Part shown: piece after piece, positions 1-10,924 of the stretch
How the letters are laid out: every line of letters begins with the position of its first letter
Numbering within the stretch: position 1 is the first letter of the stretch
The notes under the pieces: generated by a model
Told to the model about the DNA's origin: nothing
The model's input: only the letters and a program-made list of their open reading frames with translations
Database searches by the model: none
Translations under genes and position numbers: made by a program
Source of the DNA: Nothopassalora personata
Taxonomy: Eukaryota; Ascomycota; Dothideomycetes; Mycosphaerellales; Mycosphaerellaceae
DNA: 64,000 bases
Direction of reading: 5' to 3'
Assembly (NCBI GenBank): GCA_033816765.1
Contig: CM066291.1
Coordinates: 2,604,001 to 2,668,000 of the forward strand

Positions 1-1567
1 GGGAGGAAAGGTCCACAATTGGTCTCAGAGCAGGTCAGATGATGCTTCACCATGAGCAAGACATGTCGAAGACGTGACCAACACTTTGGGGTAGTTGGGT
101 TTTAGTCATCGATCTTCATCTTACTTATCAGCCTGACCGCAATGGGAGCGGACCGAAGAGGTGGCTGGTCGGTAATGGTTCCTCAGTAAGACGTGTCTGA
201 TAGACCCCATCTCGCATGCGAGTGAAGATAAGTAACCACCAACAGTGCTGGAAGCAAACTAAGATGCGTGCGTAGGAGCGGGATGCCGTGCTGACGGAGC
301 GCGATCCCATCACGTCCTACTGGTTGAAATGAGGTCGATGCATCATATCTAATTGGTATTTTGAATCTGTTCGATTTCGGCTTGGATTCGATGAAGGTAG
401 ACAAATTGTCAAAGTACAGGTGAGGTTGGAAAGACGAGGGGCATGGATGGAAGGTCAAAACTTGACATAGCTCAGACCTCACTGACTGCTCTATATGCTC
501 TAGCGTACTTGTGGTCTGAACATCGCCAATCACTTTGTGCGACGTGGATTTGTTAGTGACAGATTTTTCAGGATCGTCTCGTTGCGCCGCATTGTCCTCC
601 GAAATGAGCATTAAAAATCGATAGCCTTGCTCATATCATCTAGACCATTCGACTGTGAATTTTTCGCGGCTTCAACGGAACGCATGAGTGACAAAACGTC
701 CATGCAAAATCTGGAAACGAGGGTAACAAAAATTCGTACGTGAGCTAGCGTCTTGCCTCACAGCAGCCAATCGCAGGACTTATCGTCTTGAGATTGCTGC
801 TTTGAGACCTGATGACTATTACGCGTCTCAGCGGTGCTGCGGTTAATCACATGTAGGAGGATCCCGCGATCTACTTCCGCAATTGTGCTGACAACACTAC
901 GAAGACGTCGTCTAAAGCCACGATCGTGGCGGTCTACCGTGGTTACACAGCACGAAGCACATGCTGGGCTCGCGTACGCGCATCTGAGGTTTTGCGTTGG
1001 CGACTCCACGCCGAGAGATGAAGAGGACGCATGGAAAGCCTGTCAGCATGTGATGATATGTCCGTGTGCAGGCACCAGTGTAGAGCCATCGACCCATTCC
1101 CCCGACATTTTCCCATAATACAGCAGAAGTCATAGCACAATGGGCGACTGCGTCCAGGTCTACACATAGTACCGCCTCGGCAATCTCCACGCTGTAGATA
1201 TTGGCGAAGAGCAGGACGAGAAGCAGTGATATGGAGCAGCGTATGAAGATGTCCCTTTTTTCTAATGTGGACGCCGAGAAAGACGACCTCTTCCCACTGG
1301 AGGTCACTTGTGGCCGTTGTCGCGAAGGGTGCGAAAGGAGCATGACGAGAATGCATCATTGCCGAATGCTCGGTTGGAGGTAACAGCTTTGCAGTGAACA
1401 CGAGAAAGAAAGCCGGACTTTTAGTCAGGAGAGCTGTCGTAGTTTGAGAAAATTATGACTTCCTGCTCGCCAGCGGGTCTGGATGGGGCAACCAGTCTAA
1501 GATCGTTTGTCGTCCAACGACCAGACATCTCACTATCGATCTCGATGGCAGTGGAGTTCAGCCAAGA
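1..1567. other. No confident gene
   Basis: Unique-looking, non-RIPped sequence. The longest reading frames are a 142-codon frame on the minus strand (183-611) and overlapping frames of about 140-150 codons on the minus strand (912-1401). None shows a recognisable domain and they overlap one another in different frames, so I do not call a gene. This stretch may hold untranslated or regulatory sequence for a neighbour outside the window. Confidence 0.4.
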
Positions 1568-2353
1568 TTAACCAAAGATCCTGCTCTTCGCTCCGAGATA
1601 GTTGTAGTACAGTAGAACGTTCCAAGTCTCATTGATCTTCCCAGTGCCTTTCAAGCCAACAGCCCTGCCACGATACCCGTCCCTCCTCGAAGCGACTTCA
1701 CAGAACGCGGCTCCAAGATCGGCATAACTCACTCCATTCACAGCGGCGCCTCTAGAGATCAACTCGTAGCCTGTACGTTTTGTACGACCAGCACCATGAA
1801 GTGCTGGTGGATCGATGTAGATATAGTCCAGTAAGTCCGCTTGGTTGCTGACGGTCCGCTCATACAGCTGGCTGGCACGCTCTATGTCCTTATAGATATA
1901 GTGCAAACAAAAGGCCAGGAGAAGCGAGACAAGCCATGGCGTACCAGAGTTCAGCTCAGGGTTGAGAGAAGCACTTCGCAGCTGGATCACGGTTGGCTTG
2001 ATATAACCCTGCTTGTTGGTGGTGCGGAAAGTCTCGAGTGCATCGATGACAGTAGCCGCGGTATCATGGCATAGAGACATGCCGACTTTGCTCTCGTTGC
2101 TCGCCACCACATTGAAGATTACGGAAGCACCTTCCAGGCAATGCTTCATGGCAGCTATATCGGTAGATGTCCCCTCAATGATCTTGACATGGACTGCCAT
2201 TGACTGCTCCAGTCCAGGGAATCTGGTCAAAAGTTTCCCCTTAGATCGTACAAGTATATGCAGAGTGAGGTACGCCGGAGGTTCGGAAAGCAGGCAGCGG
2301 AGTATGGCAGAGCCGGTTCCGCCGGTGGCTCCAAGTAGTGCGTACGTAGGCAT
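1568..2353 (-). CDS. NAD(P)-binding Rossmann protein (atypical SDR / NmrA-like)
   Basis: A 261-residue single-exon protein. It opens with a Rossmann nucleotide-binding loop, GATGGTGSA at about residues 8-16, followed by a strand and an Arg that fits NADP binding (HILVRSKGK, about residues 32-40). This is the fold of atypical short-chain dehydrogenases of the NmrA/NAD(P)H-binding type, which includes oxidoreductases of secondary metabolism as well as regulators. A hydrophobic stretch near residue 145 is probably a buried helix. The start places the glycine loop next to the N-terminus, as is usual for the family. There is no catalytic YxxxK motif in the usual place, so the reaction cannot be named. 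The gene stands alone with no biosynthetic neighbours, so a housekeeping or stress role is as likely as a pathway role. Confidence 0.8.
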   Translation of the reverse strand: MPTYALLGATGGTGSAILRCLLSEPPAYLTLHILVRSKGKLLTRFPGLEQSMAVHVKIIEGTSTDIAAMKHCLEGASVIFNVVASNESKVGMSLCHDTAATVIDALETFRTTNKQGYIKPTVIQLRSASLNPELNSGTPWLVSLLLAFCLHYIYKDIERASQLYERTVSNQADLLDYIYIDPPALHGAGRTKRTGYELISRGAAVNGVSYADLGAAFCEVASRRDGYRGRAVGLKGTGKINETWNVLLYYNYLGAKSRIFG

Positions 2354-3747
2354 CGTGGTCGATGATTGCGTGAGTTCGGCAATGCTTCAAAAGACGGGGT
2401 CAGAGACGTGCAACGCACATTATCAGTCTGCCCTTCTTGCGCCTATGTGCGCCCGATCCAAAAACGCTGGTCTTCACAGGTGGCAACTGGGTGGCGAGGA
2501 GGCATGATATACGCACACATCCTCCGCAATGCGCCGCCGTGTACGATGACATGCCTGAGGGATCGTAGCGTCGTAGTTCGGGCTGGCATAGTAGCGCTAC
2601 GTGTGAGCCTCTAATTCGTGCTGTGCAGTAGTCTCTGCAGCTAAAGAACCTTAATGATCAGTGAAAGAACAGTATCTTTGTTGACCCTCAGATATACAAT
2701 TGTACCGACAGCAAGATTCACGTATCTTGCTGCAATATCACAATTCTATGTCAGCGTGACATTCATGGGGCCCGATGGCTGTTGCACGGTCAGACTGAAT
2801 CCTCGTCATTGTCAAGCTGCAGGTGTTGTGCCGTGCCACATGGATGCGGTATGGCTAGTTGAAGCAGCGGCCGCATCCGTTCTGCGACGGAATATCGACC
2901 ACTGCTGCAACCACCAGAACAGCTCGGCTATGCATGACGCAGGTCATGTGCTTCCTCGGTGCAAGAGTTCCAGCAGCAAGCAGTGATGATTTCAAGTGCA
3001 AGAATGATGATGATGATGGTCTTTGCTTTTTGCCCTGTGGCCACACAAATCGCCGGGACGTCGAGGGCAATTCCACGCGCCTCATGTCAACGGAGTGCCA
3101 GGGCAGGCGATCGCGTTATTTCTTGCTTGCCGAGGAATCGGCGCCACTAACAGACACCGGTCGATGATGAAACGAGAATCAGTCGATCCCATACTGATCA
3201 CTACACGCGCGTCGTGATGAAGAAAGAGTCAGTAGATGGCAGATACGTGATGATGGACAACGATGTTGAGAAGAGATGAGGTTGGAGCAGGAGCAGGTCT
3301 CGAAGAGTGATCCCTGCTTTACTTGGCGTGTTTTTGACTCCACCACACGTGGCGACCCAGCCAGCATCAATGGAGACCACACCACATATATCGCTATCGT
3401 GCGGCCGATGAGTGCAGAAGACAAGTCCCGTTTCTTCCAGAGCTCAGCCATGCCATCTCGGCAGTAGACCCGACTTCCAACAACCTGTCACCTCGACCCT
3501 TGGGACTGTCAAGCCGACAGAACCGACCGGCATCAAGAGAAAGGCCAAAGTCAAAAAGAGCCATCGACTGCCGCATGCCTGGCCCTCAACCCGGCATCTC
3601 TTCTCCTTGGCTAGCGCAGCAGCACAAATTGCCACTTGATACCCGATTGAGAATGAAGGAATCAGCCCGCTAGAGGGACCTGGGAAGATAGCTTTGAATC
3701 CTCTCACTGCAACGATTTCAGCTTCAGCTTCACCATCTTCGCGACGT
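2354..3747. other. Intergenic stretch, no gene seen
   Basis: This lies between the start of the NAD(P)-binding gene and the 3' end of NOP14. It contains only short overlapping frames on both strands and a short GAT-rich run near 3005-3018. It presumably holds the promoter of the minus-strand gene ending at 1568 and the 3' untranslated region of NOP14. No repeat or RNA gene is recognised. Confidence 0.5.
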
Positions 3748-6333
3748 CTACTTCTTCCTCTGCCTCCTCGCCTTCTCCCTCGCATACTCATTTCTACCCC
3801 TACCCTCCTCACTTTGAATCTCCGCGATAAGCCGTCTATGCTTCTTCTCGTATTCCTCATCCTTCGCCCTCTTCTCCTTGAGCTGTTCCCTCGCAATAAA
3901 ATTGGCATCCTTGCGAAGCTCACGCAATGCTCCCTTGCGTTCACGCTTGTACTCCTTCTGCAACTTGTTCGCATCACTCCTCTCCTTGTCTGGATCATAA
4001 TGCTTATCGGGGTTGAAGTTCTCCTCGAACTTGGGTACGCTGGTCCGGATGGGTTGTTTGCGATGGTGGTGGAGTTCAAGGGGTCTGCGGCGGAGGCGGA
4101 ATTGCTGGAGGAGGATTGTGATATGTTGGAGTTCTTTCTTGGCAGAGAGGATTTTGAGGAGGGGGAGGGCTGGGGTGAAGAGTTCAGTGAAAGCGGATTT
4201 TTCTTTCCAGAGATCGGCCATCGCTGTGAGGTTGGTGAGGTAGGGTGCGAGGGTGGCTTTGGTGGCGCTTTTGGAAGACAAGGCGCGGATAGTGAAACGG
4301 AGGGCTTCCGGGACGTAGCGTTTGCTGAGTGCTTGATATCGAATGCAGAGCGCGACCATGAAAGCACCTGTGGCGAGCGTCTGGTCCTCGATGGGCTTGT
4401 TCGAAGGAGCGTTAAGTCCCAGCCATCTTGCTATTAACGTCACAGCGGGGGTTACAACCTGATGCCAATGATCGCTCGTGGGATAGATGCTGCCGATCGC
4501 TGTCAACACGACCATATCTCCGGCACTGGGTTGTGTTCGTCCTTGGAAAGAAGCCAAATTCAACCGGAACTGCTCGCCAATCTGGATGGGATATGTCCTT
4601 GATAGGGAGTGCAAATGCCGAATCACTTGTTCGACGACTGCTATCGGCTGCTTCTCGTCGCCCATATATGCAAGATGGTCGACAAGCGCACATGCAAAAT
4701 CGCTCATCGATTCCTTGTTGGAGGCCGATAGCGAAGGGTGGTAAAGCGCTCGTATGCGCTGGATGACTGTAGGTAGTTGTTCGGCTGATAGGTCCCTGAC
4801 AATGCCCAGCAGCTCGTCGTGTGATCGTGGACACGGGTACGTGAATGCAACGCCGGAGGTCGTTGTCGCCGTCCTTTCGCCCACTTTGGTCGCGTTCGAC
4901 CCAGTACCACCGTTCGATCCAAGAATCTCTGTCACGAACTCGTCTTCTTCGTCCTCGCGCGGCTCGCCCCCTGCCTCGCTGTCGTCCTCGCCGCTTTCTC
5001 CAGACTCGTCATCTCTCATTTCAGCTTCAGAACCACTTGCGACTAGATCCTCGTCCAAGGCGAACTCATCTTCGTCGTCTAGCACAAGCTGCTCGTCCTT
5101 CGCCTTCTTCGACTGGGCAACAGAGGATGCGAATCCAAAGTCAGCAGCCTCGTTTGGTAGCTCATCGCCGTCTTCCTCCCGAATATCGACATCCGCGACT
5201 GGGACTGCATCCTTCTCGTCCTCCGAGACATCTTCGCCGCGCATTCGCTTCTGCCTCTTCTCCTCCAGACCCTTCAATCGTTCCGCCTCCTTCTGCGCCT
5301 TCTCTTCTGCCGTCAAGCTCTTATTCGAAGGCGCCGCTCGAGCTTGGTTCGTAAGCTGCTTCATATACTTGTCGTACTCCTGATCTTCGCCAGCAAGTAG
5401 TCTTTGTCGATCGGGATTCATGACTGGCCGATGACCGTTACTCGCGGCCATCTCTCCAGCCTTCGGAGTCGGCGGTGGCTTCTTCACACCTTGTAGTAGA
5501 CCCATGAGCTCGCCGATATCTTGATCTAACTTTTCCCGTAGATCGTCATCGTCCTCTTTCGCTTTCTGACGTTCATATTTGTGCATCTTCGACTTGGCAA
5601 TGACCTCCTCCATGACCTCCTTCTTCGTCTTCTTGCGCTCAGGCGGCTGATCTGCGTCCTCTCCGCCCTCTGCATCCTCTTCATCCTCCTCGTCGGCATC
5701 AGATCGCCGCCTCTTGCGCCTGAGCAGTTCTCCGTCATCTTCCTCGTCCTCCTCAGACCCCACCGACACTTCCTCGCCAAAGTCGTCCGCAGCCAGATCA
5801 TCGATCTTCTTGCCGCCATGAGTAAGACCAAACCCGCCAGTGTCTTCATCATCGCTGCCTTCCAGATCGAACATGCTCCTGCCCTTCGCCTTCTTCTCTT
5901 TCTCCCTGGCAAAGCGCTGCACAGCTTTCTCCTCCGGTGTCATATTGACATCTCCCTCACCAATTCTACGATCAACCAGACCGCCGACCTTATTCCGCCT
6001 CCTCATCTCAGGCAGCAGAGTGTTCCGGCGCATTTCTTCGCCGGCGGATCTGGTAACACCCGGTCGGTGAAGGACATCTTTGTACCGTGTCGCGCCATGC
6101 TGCGCATTCTTGAAGGAAGCATGCGAGAACTTCTCCGGTCGGGACGGCGCCTTGAGCTCGAAGGGATTGAAGGAATCGCGGATGTGTTGCAGTGCAGCTT
6201 GTCGTTGTACGCGCTCAGACGAAGTCTTTCCACTCGCCTGCTGCTTTTTCTGCTTCTTCGACTTTTGAGGTCCAGTAACGCCCTGCTCGCGGAGTGATGC
6301 CTTCAACCGCTTCAGCTGCGAGGGCGGCATCAT
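3748..6333 (-). CDS. NOP14: Nucleolar complex protein 14 (U3 snoRNP / SSU processome)
   Basis: An 861-residue protein of the Nop14 (Utp2) family, needed for 18S rRNA maturation and 40S assembly in the nucleolus. The N-terminus carries the family's conserved block NPFELKAPSRPEKFSHA at about residues 56-72. Acidic and Lys-rich tracts follow (about residues 150-250 and 380-470). A folded central-to-C-terminal region contains stretches such as SDHWHQVVTPAV. The family's basic C-terminal tail includes NPDKHYDPDKERSDANKLQ and ends in KARRQRKK. The length matches fungal homologues and no intron is needed. Two adjacent Met codons (6333 and 6330) could each be the start. It is divergent from the gene at 6541, with about 200 bp between them. 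The long plus-strand frames inside it are artefacts of the acidic repeats read backwards. Confidence 0.95.
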   Translation of the reverse strand: MMPPSQLKRLKASLREQGVTGPQKSKKQKKQQASGKTSSERVQRQAALQHIRDSFNPFELKAPSRPEKFSHASFKNAQHGATRYKDVLHRPGVTRSAGEEMRRNTLLPEMRRRNKVGGLVDRRIGEGDVNMTPEEKAVQRFAREKEKKAKGRSMFDLEGSDDEDTGGFGLTHGGKKIDDLAADDFGEEVSVGSEEDEEDDGELLRRKRRRSDADEEDEEDAEGGEDADQPPERKKTKKEVMEEVIAKSKMHKYERQKAKEDDDDLREKLDQDIGELMGLLQGVKKPPPTPKAGEMAASNGHRPVMNPDRQRLLAGEDQEYDKYMKQLTNQARAAPSNKSLTAEEKAQKEAERLKGLEEKRQKRMRGEDVSEDEKDAVPVADVDIREEDGDELPNEAADFGFASSVAQSKKAKDEQLVLDDEDEFALDEDLVASGSEAEMRDDESGESGEDDSEAGGEPREDEEDEFVTEILGSNGGTGSNATKVGERTATTTSGVAFTYPCPRSHDELLGIVRDLSAEQLPTVIQRIRALYHPSLSASNKESMSDFACALVDHLAYMGDEKQPIAVVEQVIRHLHSLSRTYPIQIGEQFRLNLASFQGRTQPSAGDMVVLTAIGSIYPTSDHWHQVVTPAVTLIARWLGLNAPSNKPIEDQTLATGAFMVALCIRYQALSKRYVPEALRFTIRALSSKSATKATLAPYLTNLTAMADLWKEKSAFTELFTPALPLLKILSAKKELQHITILLQQFRLRRRPLELHHHRKQPIRTSVPKFEENFNPDKHYDPDKERSDANKLQKEYKRERKGALRELRKDANFIAREQLKEKRAKDEEYEKKHRRLIAEIQSEEGRGRNEYAREKARRQRKK

Positions 6334-6540
6334 GTACAGATCACCCTAAGGATATCAATGTGTTGCAGTAATATTTCGACTTCGACGTTTTTGAAATCTG
6401 GAGAGACCCTTGCAACACCGTCTCGGTTGTATCGGACCGAGATCCGCAGCCACGATGAAACAGCACCTCGATCTTCACATGCTCAAACACACCCACCTAC
6501 GCAATGTCGCCCTATGCGCTAGACACCATGTCCACCCACC
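6334..6540. promoter_or_regulatory. Shared divergent promoter region
   Basis: About 207 bp separate the start codons of NOP14 (-) and the two-exon gene at 6541 (+), so both promoters must lie here or overlap the 5' ends. No clear TATA box is visible. It is inferred from gene layout only. Confidence 0.4.
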
Positions 6541-7440
6541 ATGCCCACACGCATCGATGACCGCTACCTTTGGCTCGGCTTCGGTGTCTTCCTCTTCCTC
6601 GCAGCAAAAGGCATCCGCCATGCCATCACCAACACCGTCCGCCTAACAGCTCTCGACCCAATCCACAATCGCAGCGATGACGACTCTCCCCAACAGCCGG
6701 AAGACAAAATCGCCATCAGTACCTTAAAGACCCTAGCCCTCTCTCCAAACCCCAGTATCGCCTCCTCAGCCGCCAGCCTTATCGTCACCCGCTTCGCCGG
6801 TCTCCCAGACGCAGCCGAGATAATCTCGACAGATCTGTACAGCAAAGATGATGATGTACGGAGGTAAAGCCACACCTGGAACTTCCCAGTCGCCGTACAG
6901 AAGCGCTTATGTATCTACAGAAAAGCTAAACAAGCAATCTCCTACCTCCAAGACTGGGACACCGCCCTCTCAGCATCCCTCGACTCAACCCGCACCTTCG
7001 CAGCACGGGAAGCGCTAGTCGAAGCAGCGCGCACTCTCCGCTCCCCTCATCCCTCGTCCTCCACTCCACGCCTTCCCACCATGGCTGAGATGCAAAGCGT
7101 CGCGAATGTAGCCGGTGGGCTTGTCTCCCTTTCAGATCTTGAAGCAGAGGGCGAGCGGCAGCGAGACAGGCAACTGGACGTGGTTTCGAGACTTGATGAG
7201 TTGGCGGAAATCGGGTGGAGGGAAGAGGAGCCAGAGGGAAGCGCGAGATTCGCTGGGTGGGACCGGATACCAGTCCCTGCGGGTGAAAGGACGGGCGGAG
7301 ACGCCGGAGTTGCTGCTGCTGAGAGGAGGAGGAGGAGGAGGAGGAGGGAAGTTGTGGTGGTTAGCACGCATGATGAGATTCTCGGCGATGATGGTTTTGG
7401 CGAAGGCGGCGGCGGATCGGGGTGGAGAGCGGTGAGATGA
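6541..7440 (+). CDS. Conserved-type protein with N-terminal membrane anchor, two exons
   Basis: Exons are 6541-6863 and 6921-7440. The 57-bp intron (6864-6920) runs from GTAAAG to CTACAG and joins an AG to an A to form one Arg codon; the second exon stays open to a TGA. The 280-residue product begins with a probable single membrane helix (YLWLGFGVFLFLAA, about residues 9-22). A helical central part follows that looks like armadillo-type helices (ISTLKTLALSPNPSIASSA and DDDVRRKAKQAISYLQDW). The tail is Arg/Glu-rich, with eight Arg in a row and a Gly-rich end. I do not recognise a named family. Without the splice the reading frame would stop six bases after the donor site, so the intron is well supported. 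Confidence 0.75.
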
Positions 7441-7939
7441 TCTGGGAGAAGAGGCCAAGGCGCTTTCCCCGCGCCATGCTTCGACATATCATACATTTGC
7501 TAAGCTACTGATATGCCAGCCTGACAATCTATTCACACCGCACGCCGCTCTAAGATTGTCGAGCGCTTTCGTAGCAACCAACACTGGGGCAAATTGGAGA
7601 TACAGGCTGCACCGGTCAAGGAGATGATTCGCGCAATGAGGGGATACGATGGTACTCAAAAAGCAAACATCATTCAAACTACACTAAAGTCTATAGACTT
7701 GCTCTCAAGCCGATCTCGCATGGATCCACAAGTGCTGCCTCCCCGGAATGTCGCGTCTATCTATACGAACGTGTGCGCCGGCCATCTTGTATGGACCAGA
7801 CCCCTCAATATCCTCAAAACGGCATCAACAAGTATTCAGCACGACGCCTCCTTCCTCATTATCATCTTGAACATCCTCATCCCTCCTGAAAACCTTGTCC
7901 TGAGACCTCATCCTGGACAACCTCATGTTGGACATGTCC
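7441..7939. other. Intergenic, convergent 3' ends
   Basis: About 500 bp between the 3' ends of two convergent genes (6541-7440 + and 7940-9568 -). A plus-strand frame starting at 7594 runs into the antisense of the next gene and has no recognisable domain. No repeat is seen. Confidence 0.4.
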
Positions 7940-9568
7940 TTACAGTGGTCGTCCATCCCCAATATTCCCGAACGGACTGGGCTCTTCTGCCGGCGGCATC
8001 CCACCCTCCTCAAACGGTGGCTTCGCGAAAGACAAATCCCGGAAAGGCCTCACCAATGGTGGCAGCACATCGCATTCCCCAGCCCAGAGAGCACGGGCAT
8101 TGTGCCAGTGTGTCTGCTTGTCCCCGTGGATCTGTTGCTGCTTCATGAGGCGGCTTTTGAACACGTCACGAGGGATGTAGGCGCCTGAGCCGAGGGGTGC
8201 GGAAGCGTGCTGCGACGGCCGTCCTGAGAACATGAACGGACGAGGGATATTCCTTTCGAGATCACAGTGCTTCCATAACTCGAAGCCGAGGACGCGGGCT
8301 GTCATGTTGTTACCATGTGGAGGCGAGAGAGGATCGAGCTCGAAGAGAGGCGCAAGCCTAGGGCTGTTACTGTATTCCGAGGCGCTGTTGGTGTCGTTGC
8401 CGATAATGTAGGTTGATTCCTGGTCGCCATGTGCGGATGAGACGGCCTCTGATTCGGAGAAGGACTCATCCTCAATACTGTCACGGTGTTCCGAGTTACC
8501 TTCCGAGATCCGCGACGTAGATAAGCCGTGGGAGGACGTGGCAGTGTCCGATTGACATGTGACCGGCGAGTTGGGATTGGCAGAAGAGTATCCCTCTTTG
8601 TCAGCGTTGTCTTGACCTTCACAGTTTGGGCTCGTTTGGCGAGGATTGAGGAACTTGAAGGCCCCTTCCTCGAGAGGGCTGTCAGCGGACGAGCCCTCGT
8701 GCAGCCGATCATTGAGTCGTCGGTAGTCGCCAACCGTGAGACGGCATGGTGACTCCACTTGACGATCGACGTCGGCCATGGTGCGGCGCATCTCCGTAGG
8801 TGGCGAGGCCTGGCTTTCTTCTTTAGCAGGCGAGCGCCAAGATCTGTCCGTCTTCCATGGGCGATGTTGTTGTCGTGTGCTAGGCGGTGGTAAGTTGAGT
8901 TGCTGCATCACTTCTGGTGGTGGCTCGCTGAAAACTGTTGTAGCACCAAGCAGATCCGGTCGGCAACTTTTAGCCCAGTCCAGCAGTGGCTGGACCAAAT
9001 CTCTAACATCGGGCCTCGTTTGATCTGTGGACTTCGCGTGCCACATGTTGTCGCACGCCTCAACGCATTGCCGCAGGTCTTGGCCGGTCTCCTCATTAGA
9101 CCAAAGGCATATCTTGTGACAGCCATCCTGGTCTTTAGGAAGTCGGTGCCTTAGTGTCTGGGCTGTATCATTTCCCGTCTCAAACTTCGGCTGTCGTAGC
9201 GTGTTGAGGAAGGCTTGAAAGCTTTCGCTGTCCCAGTCGTCAATGTTGGCGCCACCCTCGCAGAACCTCCTACTAGGGCGTGGGGCTTTGAGGTTTTTGA
9301 GCGGCGAGACATGGTTGACGTAAGGTGTCCCTTCTTCGCGGTGTCTGATGTAAACCGTGTTAATGTAGCAACCCATCGTATGGACAGGTCTGTCCCGAAA
9401 TGGAGACTGTTGGTGTATGTGGCGTAGGGCCTGCTGCACTGTAGATAGCTTCGATAGTGCGTACGGGTGTTGCATACGAATGGCGGGTTGCGGGTGTTCA
9501 GTCGATGGAGAGAACATGGAAGGGAATGGCGCGCATAAAAAGAGCACTTGTGGTGGGTCGGTCCTCAA
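7940..9568 (-). CDS. Orphan protein, 542 residues
   Basis: One long frame of 542 codons with normal base composition. It has an N-terminal segment rich in Pro, His and Arg and a possible small domain around residues 100-230 with spaced Cys, His and Trp (for example RQCVEACDNMWHA). A long Ser/Glu/Pro-rich, probably disordered centre follows (about residues 240-420), then a conserved-looking C-terminus with several aromatic and basic residues. There is no signal peptide or membrane segment. I do not recognise the family. The length and absence of stops argue for a real gene, but the start is uncertain because several Met codons occur in the first 65 residues. Its 5' end lies close to the divergent gene that follows. 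Confidence 0.6.
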   Translation of the reverse strand: MRTDPPQVLFLCAPFPSMFSPSTEHPQPAIRMQHPYALSKLSTVQQALRHIHQQSPFRDRPVHTMGCYINTVYIRHREEGTPYVNHVSPLKNLKAPRPSRRFCEGGANIDDWDSESFQAFLNTLRQPKFETGNDTAQTLRHRLPKDQDGCHKICLWSNEETGQDLRQCVEACDNMWHAKSTDQTRPDVRDLVQPLLDWAKSCRPDLLGATTVFSEPPPEVMQQLNLPPPSTRQQHRPWKTDRSWRSPAKEESQASPPTEMRRTMADVDRQVESPCRLTVGDYRRLNDRLHEGSSADSPLEEGAFKFLNPRQTSPNCEGQDNADKEGYSSANPNSPVTCQSDTATSSHGLSTSRISEGNSEHRDSIEDESFSESEAVSSAHGDQESTYIIGNDTNSASEYSNSPRLAPLFELDPLSPPHGNNMTARVLGFELWKHCDLERNIPRPFMFSGRPSQHASAPLGSGAYIPRDVFKSRLMKQQQIHGDKQTHWHNARALWAGECDVLPPLVRPFRDLSFAKPPFEEGGMPPAEEPSPFGNIGDGRPL

Positions 9569-9767
9569 TTGACCCTGCTCCTAGTCCTCAGTCCTCAGAT
9601 TGCCATCTTCGTTGGGGTTGTCCTCAATGCGGCTAATGAGTCAACATATGGGTTTGTCCTCTAATACCGCCCACAGCCACATCACGGGCACTCTAGTGAG
9701 GACAATCATGTCGCGTTGTCATCATCTGCAGCTTTTCGCATTTTTGCTGTCGCATATCAATAACACC

Positions 9768-10751
9768 ATGGTCAAGAGGATGCTTTCAGTTGTCTCTCAA
9801 AAAGCATCTAACACCATGGCCGCTATCTCATTCTTCGAGATGACCCTGCTTCGACGCGACGTCAATAAATGGGAGGGCACGAGGCAAGAAATGGAAATGA
9901 CCGACATCAGCCTGCCAAAAGAACGCCCAGGAGTGCTTTTCCCAATCTCCACAAGCGAGACTCTCTGCTACGACATCAACGACTCGACGTTCCAGGATCT
10001 CGAGAACGATCTGATACGCCAGGCACCTGTGAGGTGGGAGCGCCAGATCAAGTTACGCATCTGGTCCCGTTCGTGGTCCAAGGTGCTCAAAGCGTGGCAA
10101 TCATTTTATCTAACCCAGCAGTTCGCAATCATGATCGACGGCAAGAAGTTCGCCAATTCGGACGATCTTGCTGCGGCTGCGAACGAGGTCGCTGTGTACG
10201 GTGGTTGCGACTTTCCGTACTTTGAACCTCCGCGATTCTCGCAAGATCAATTCTGGAATAGGGATTGGTTCTACAACCAGATCGATCCCCTGATCGAGTG
10301 GTGTCAATACCATCGAAAACTGCTGCGAAATGCAGCGCTCCCTCTACGGAAGTTCCGCAGCGCAGCAGAGCTACGTGCTCTGTTGCCAGCGCAATTTGGA
10401 CGCTGGACCTGGTCACAAGTGCGGATGACGCAACTGCTCATGCCTTGTAGCTTGCATAGTGAGCTCGTCAACGCCGTCACTGCACTGTTTCAGCCTGTAA
10501 AGCTGTCGTTACCGAAGAATATGACCTCGCCAGCCACCTTCGAACTCCAGTGCGTCTTGTCATCATGGAGCCGCGATAAGCAAAGTCTTCTGGAGTGTCA
10601 AGAACGATACGTATCGCTGCGAGAAGCATGGTGGGTGCAGAACCTGCGTGAGCTGGACGAGGAGCGGAGACTTGACAAGCTCGTTCGCGAATTCGAGCAA
10701 AGTCTTTGCTTCGAGGATGACGACCAGTATCTGCCAGTTCAGTGCGCATAA
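9768..10751 (+). CDS. Orphan protein, about 327 residues (frame open from 9600)
   Basis: The frame is open from an ATG at 9600 (383 codons). That start would lie only 31 bp from the divergent start at 9568, and its first 56 residues look like translated leader. I therefore prefer the Met at 9768, with 9816 as an alternative. The protein is rich in Trp, Arg and Glu with predicted long helices, for example around WSRSWSKVLKAWQSFYLTQQ and LREAWWVQNLRELDEERRLD. There is no signal peptide, membrane helix or motif that I recognise. It could be a lineage-specific protein. It is one of the genes closest to the transposon island that begins at 12161. Confidence 0.55.
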   Translation: MVKRMLSVVSQKASNTMAAISFFEMTLLRRDVNKWEGTRQEMEMTDISLPKERPGVLFPISTSETLCYDINDSTFQDLENDLIRQAPVRWERQIKLRIWSRSWSKVLKAWQSFYLTQQFAIMIDGKKFANSDDLAAAANEVAVYGGCDFPYFEPPRFSQDQFWNRDWFYNQIDPLIEWCQYHRKLLRNAALPLRKFRSAAELRALLPAQFGRWTWSQVRMTQLLMPCSLHSELVNAVTALFQPVKLSLPKNMTSPATFELQCVLSSWSRDKQSLLECQERYVSLREAWWVQNLRELDEERRLDKLVREFEQSLCFEDDDQYLPVQCA

Positions 10752-10924
10752 GTTTGCATGGACGTAGTCGATCGGCATTAATACTTGCCCGGTGGCGAAG
10801 GTTATAAGAAACGAGAATTGCGAGGCTGTGGCATGGAGGCAGCGTATCGAGTGCAGGAGTTGCTATACCGTCCCCTCACAGTCAATGGTATCAAATGTGT
10901 CAAATTTTAGCGTGCATGCCGCTT

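Noticed and set aside
4754..6297. Long plus-strand frames of 169-238 codons across NOP14
   Set aside because: They are the complement of acidic and basic repeats in NOP14, Ser/Arg-rich with no domain.
7594..8148. 184-codon plus-strand frame
   Set aside because: Most of it is antisense to the 542-residue frame and no domain is visible.
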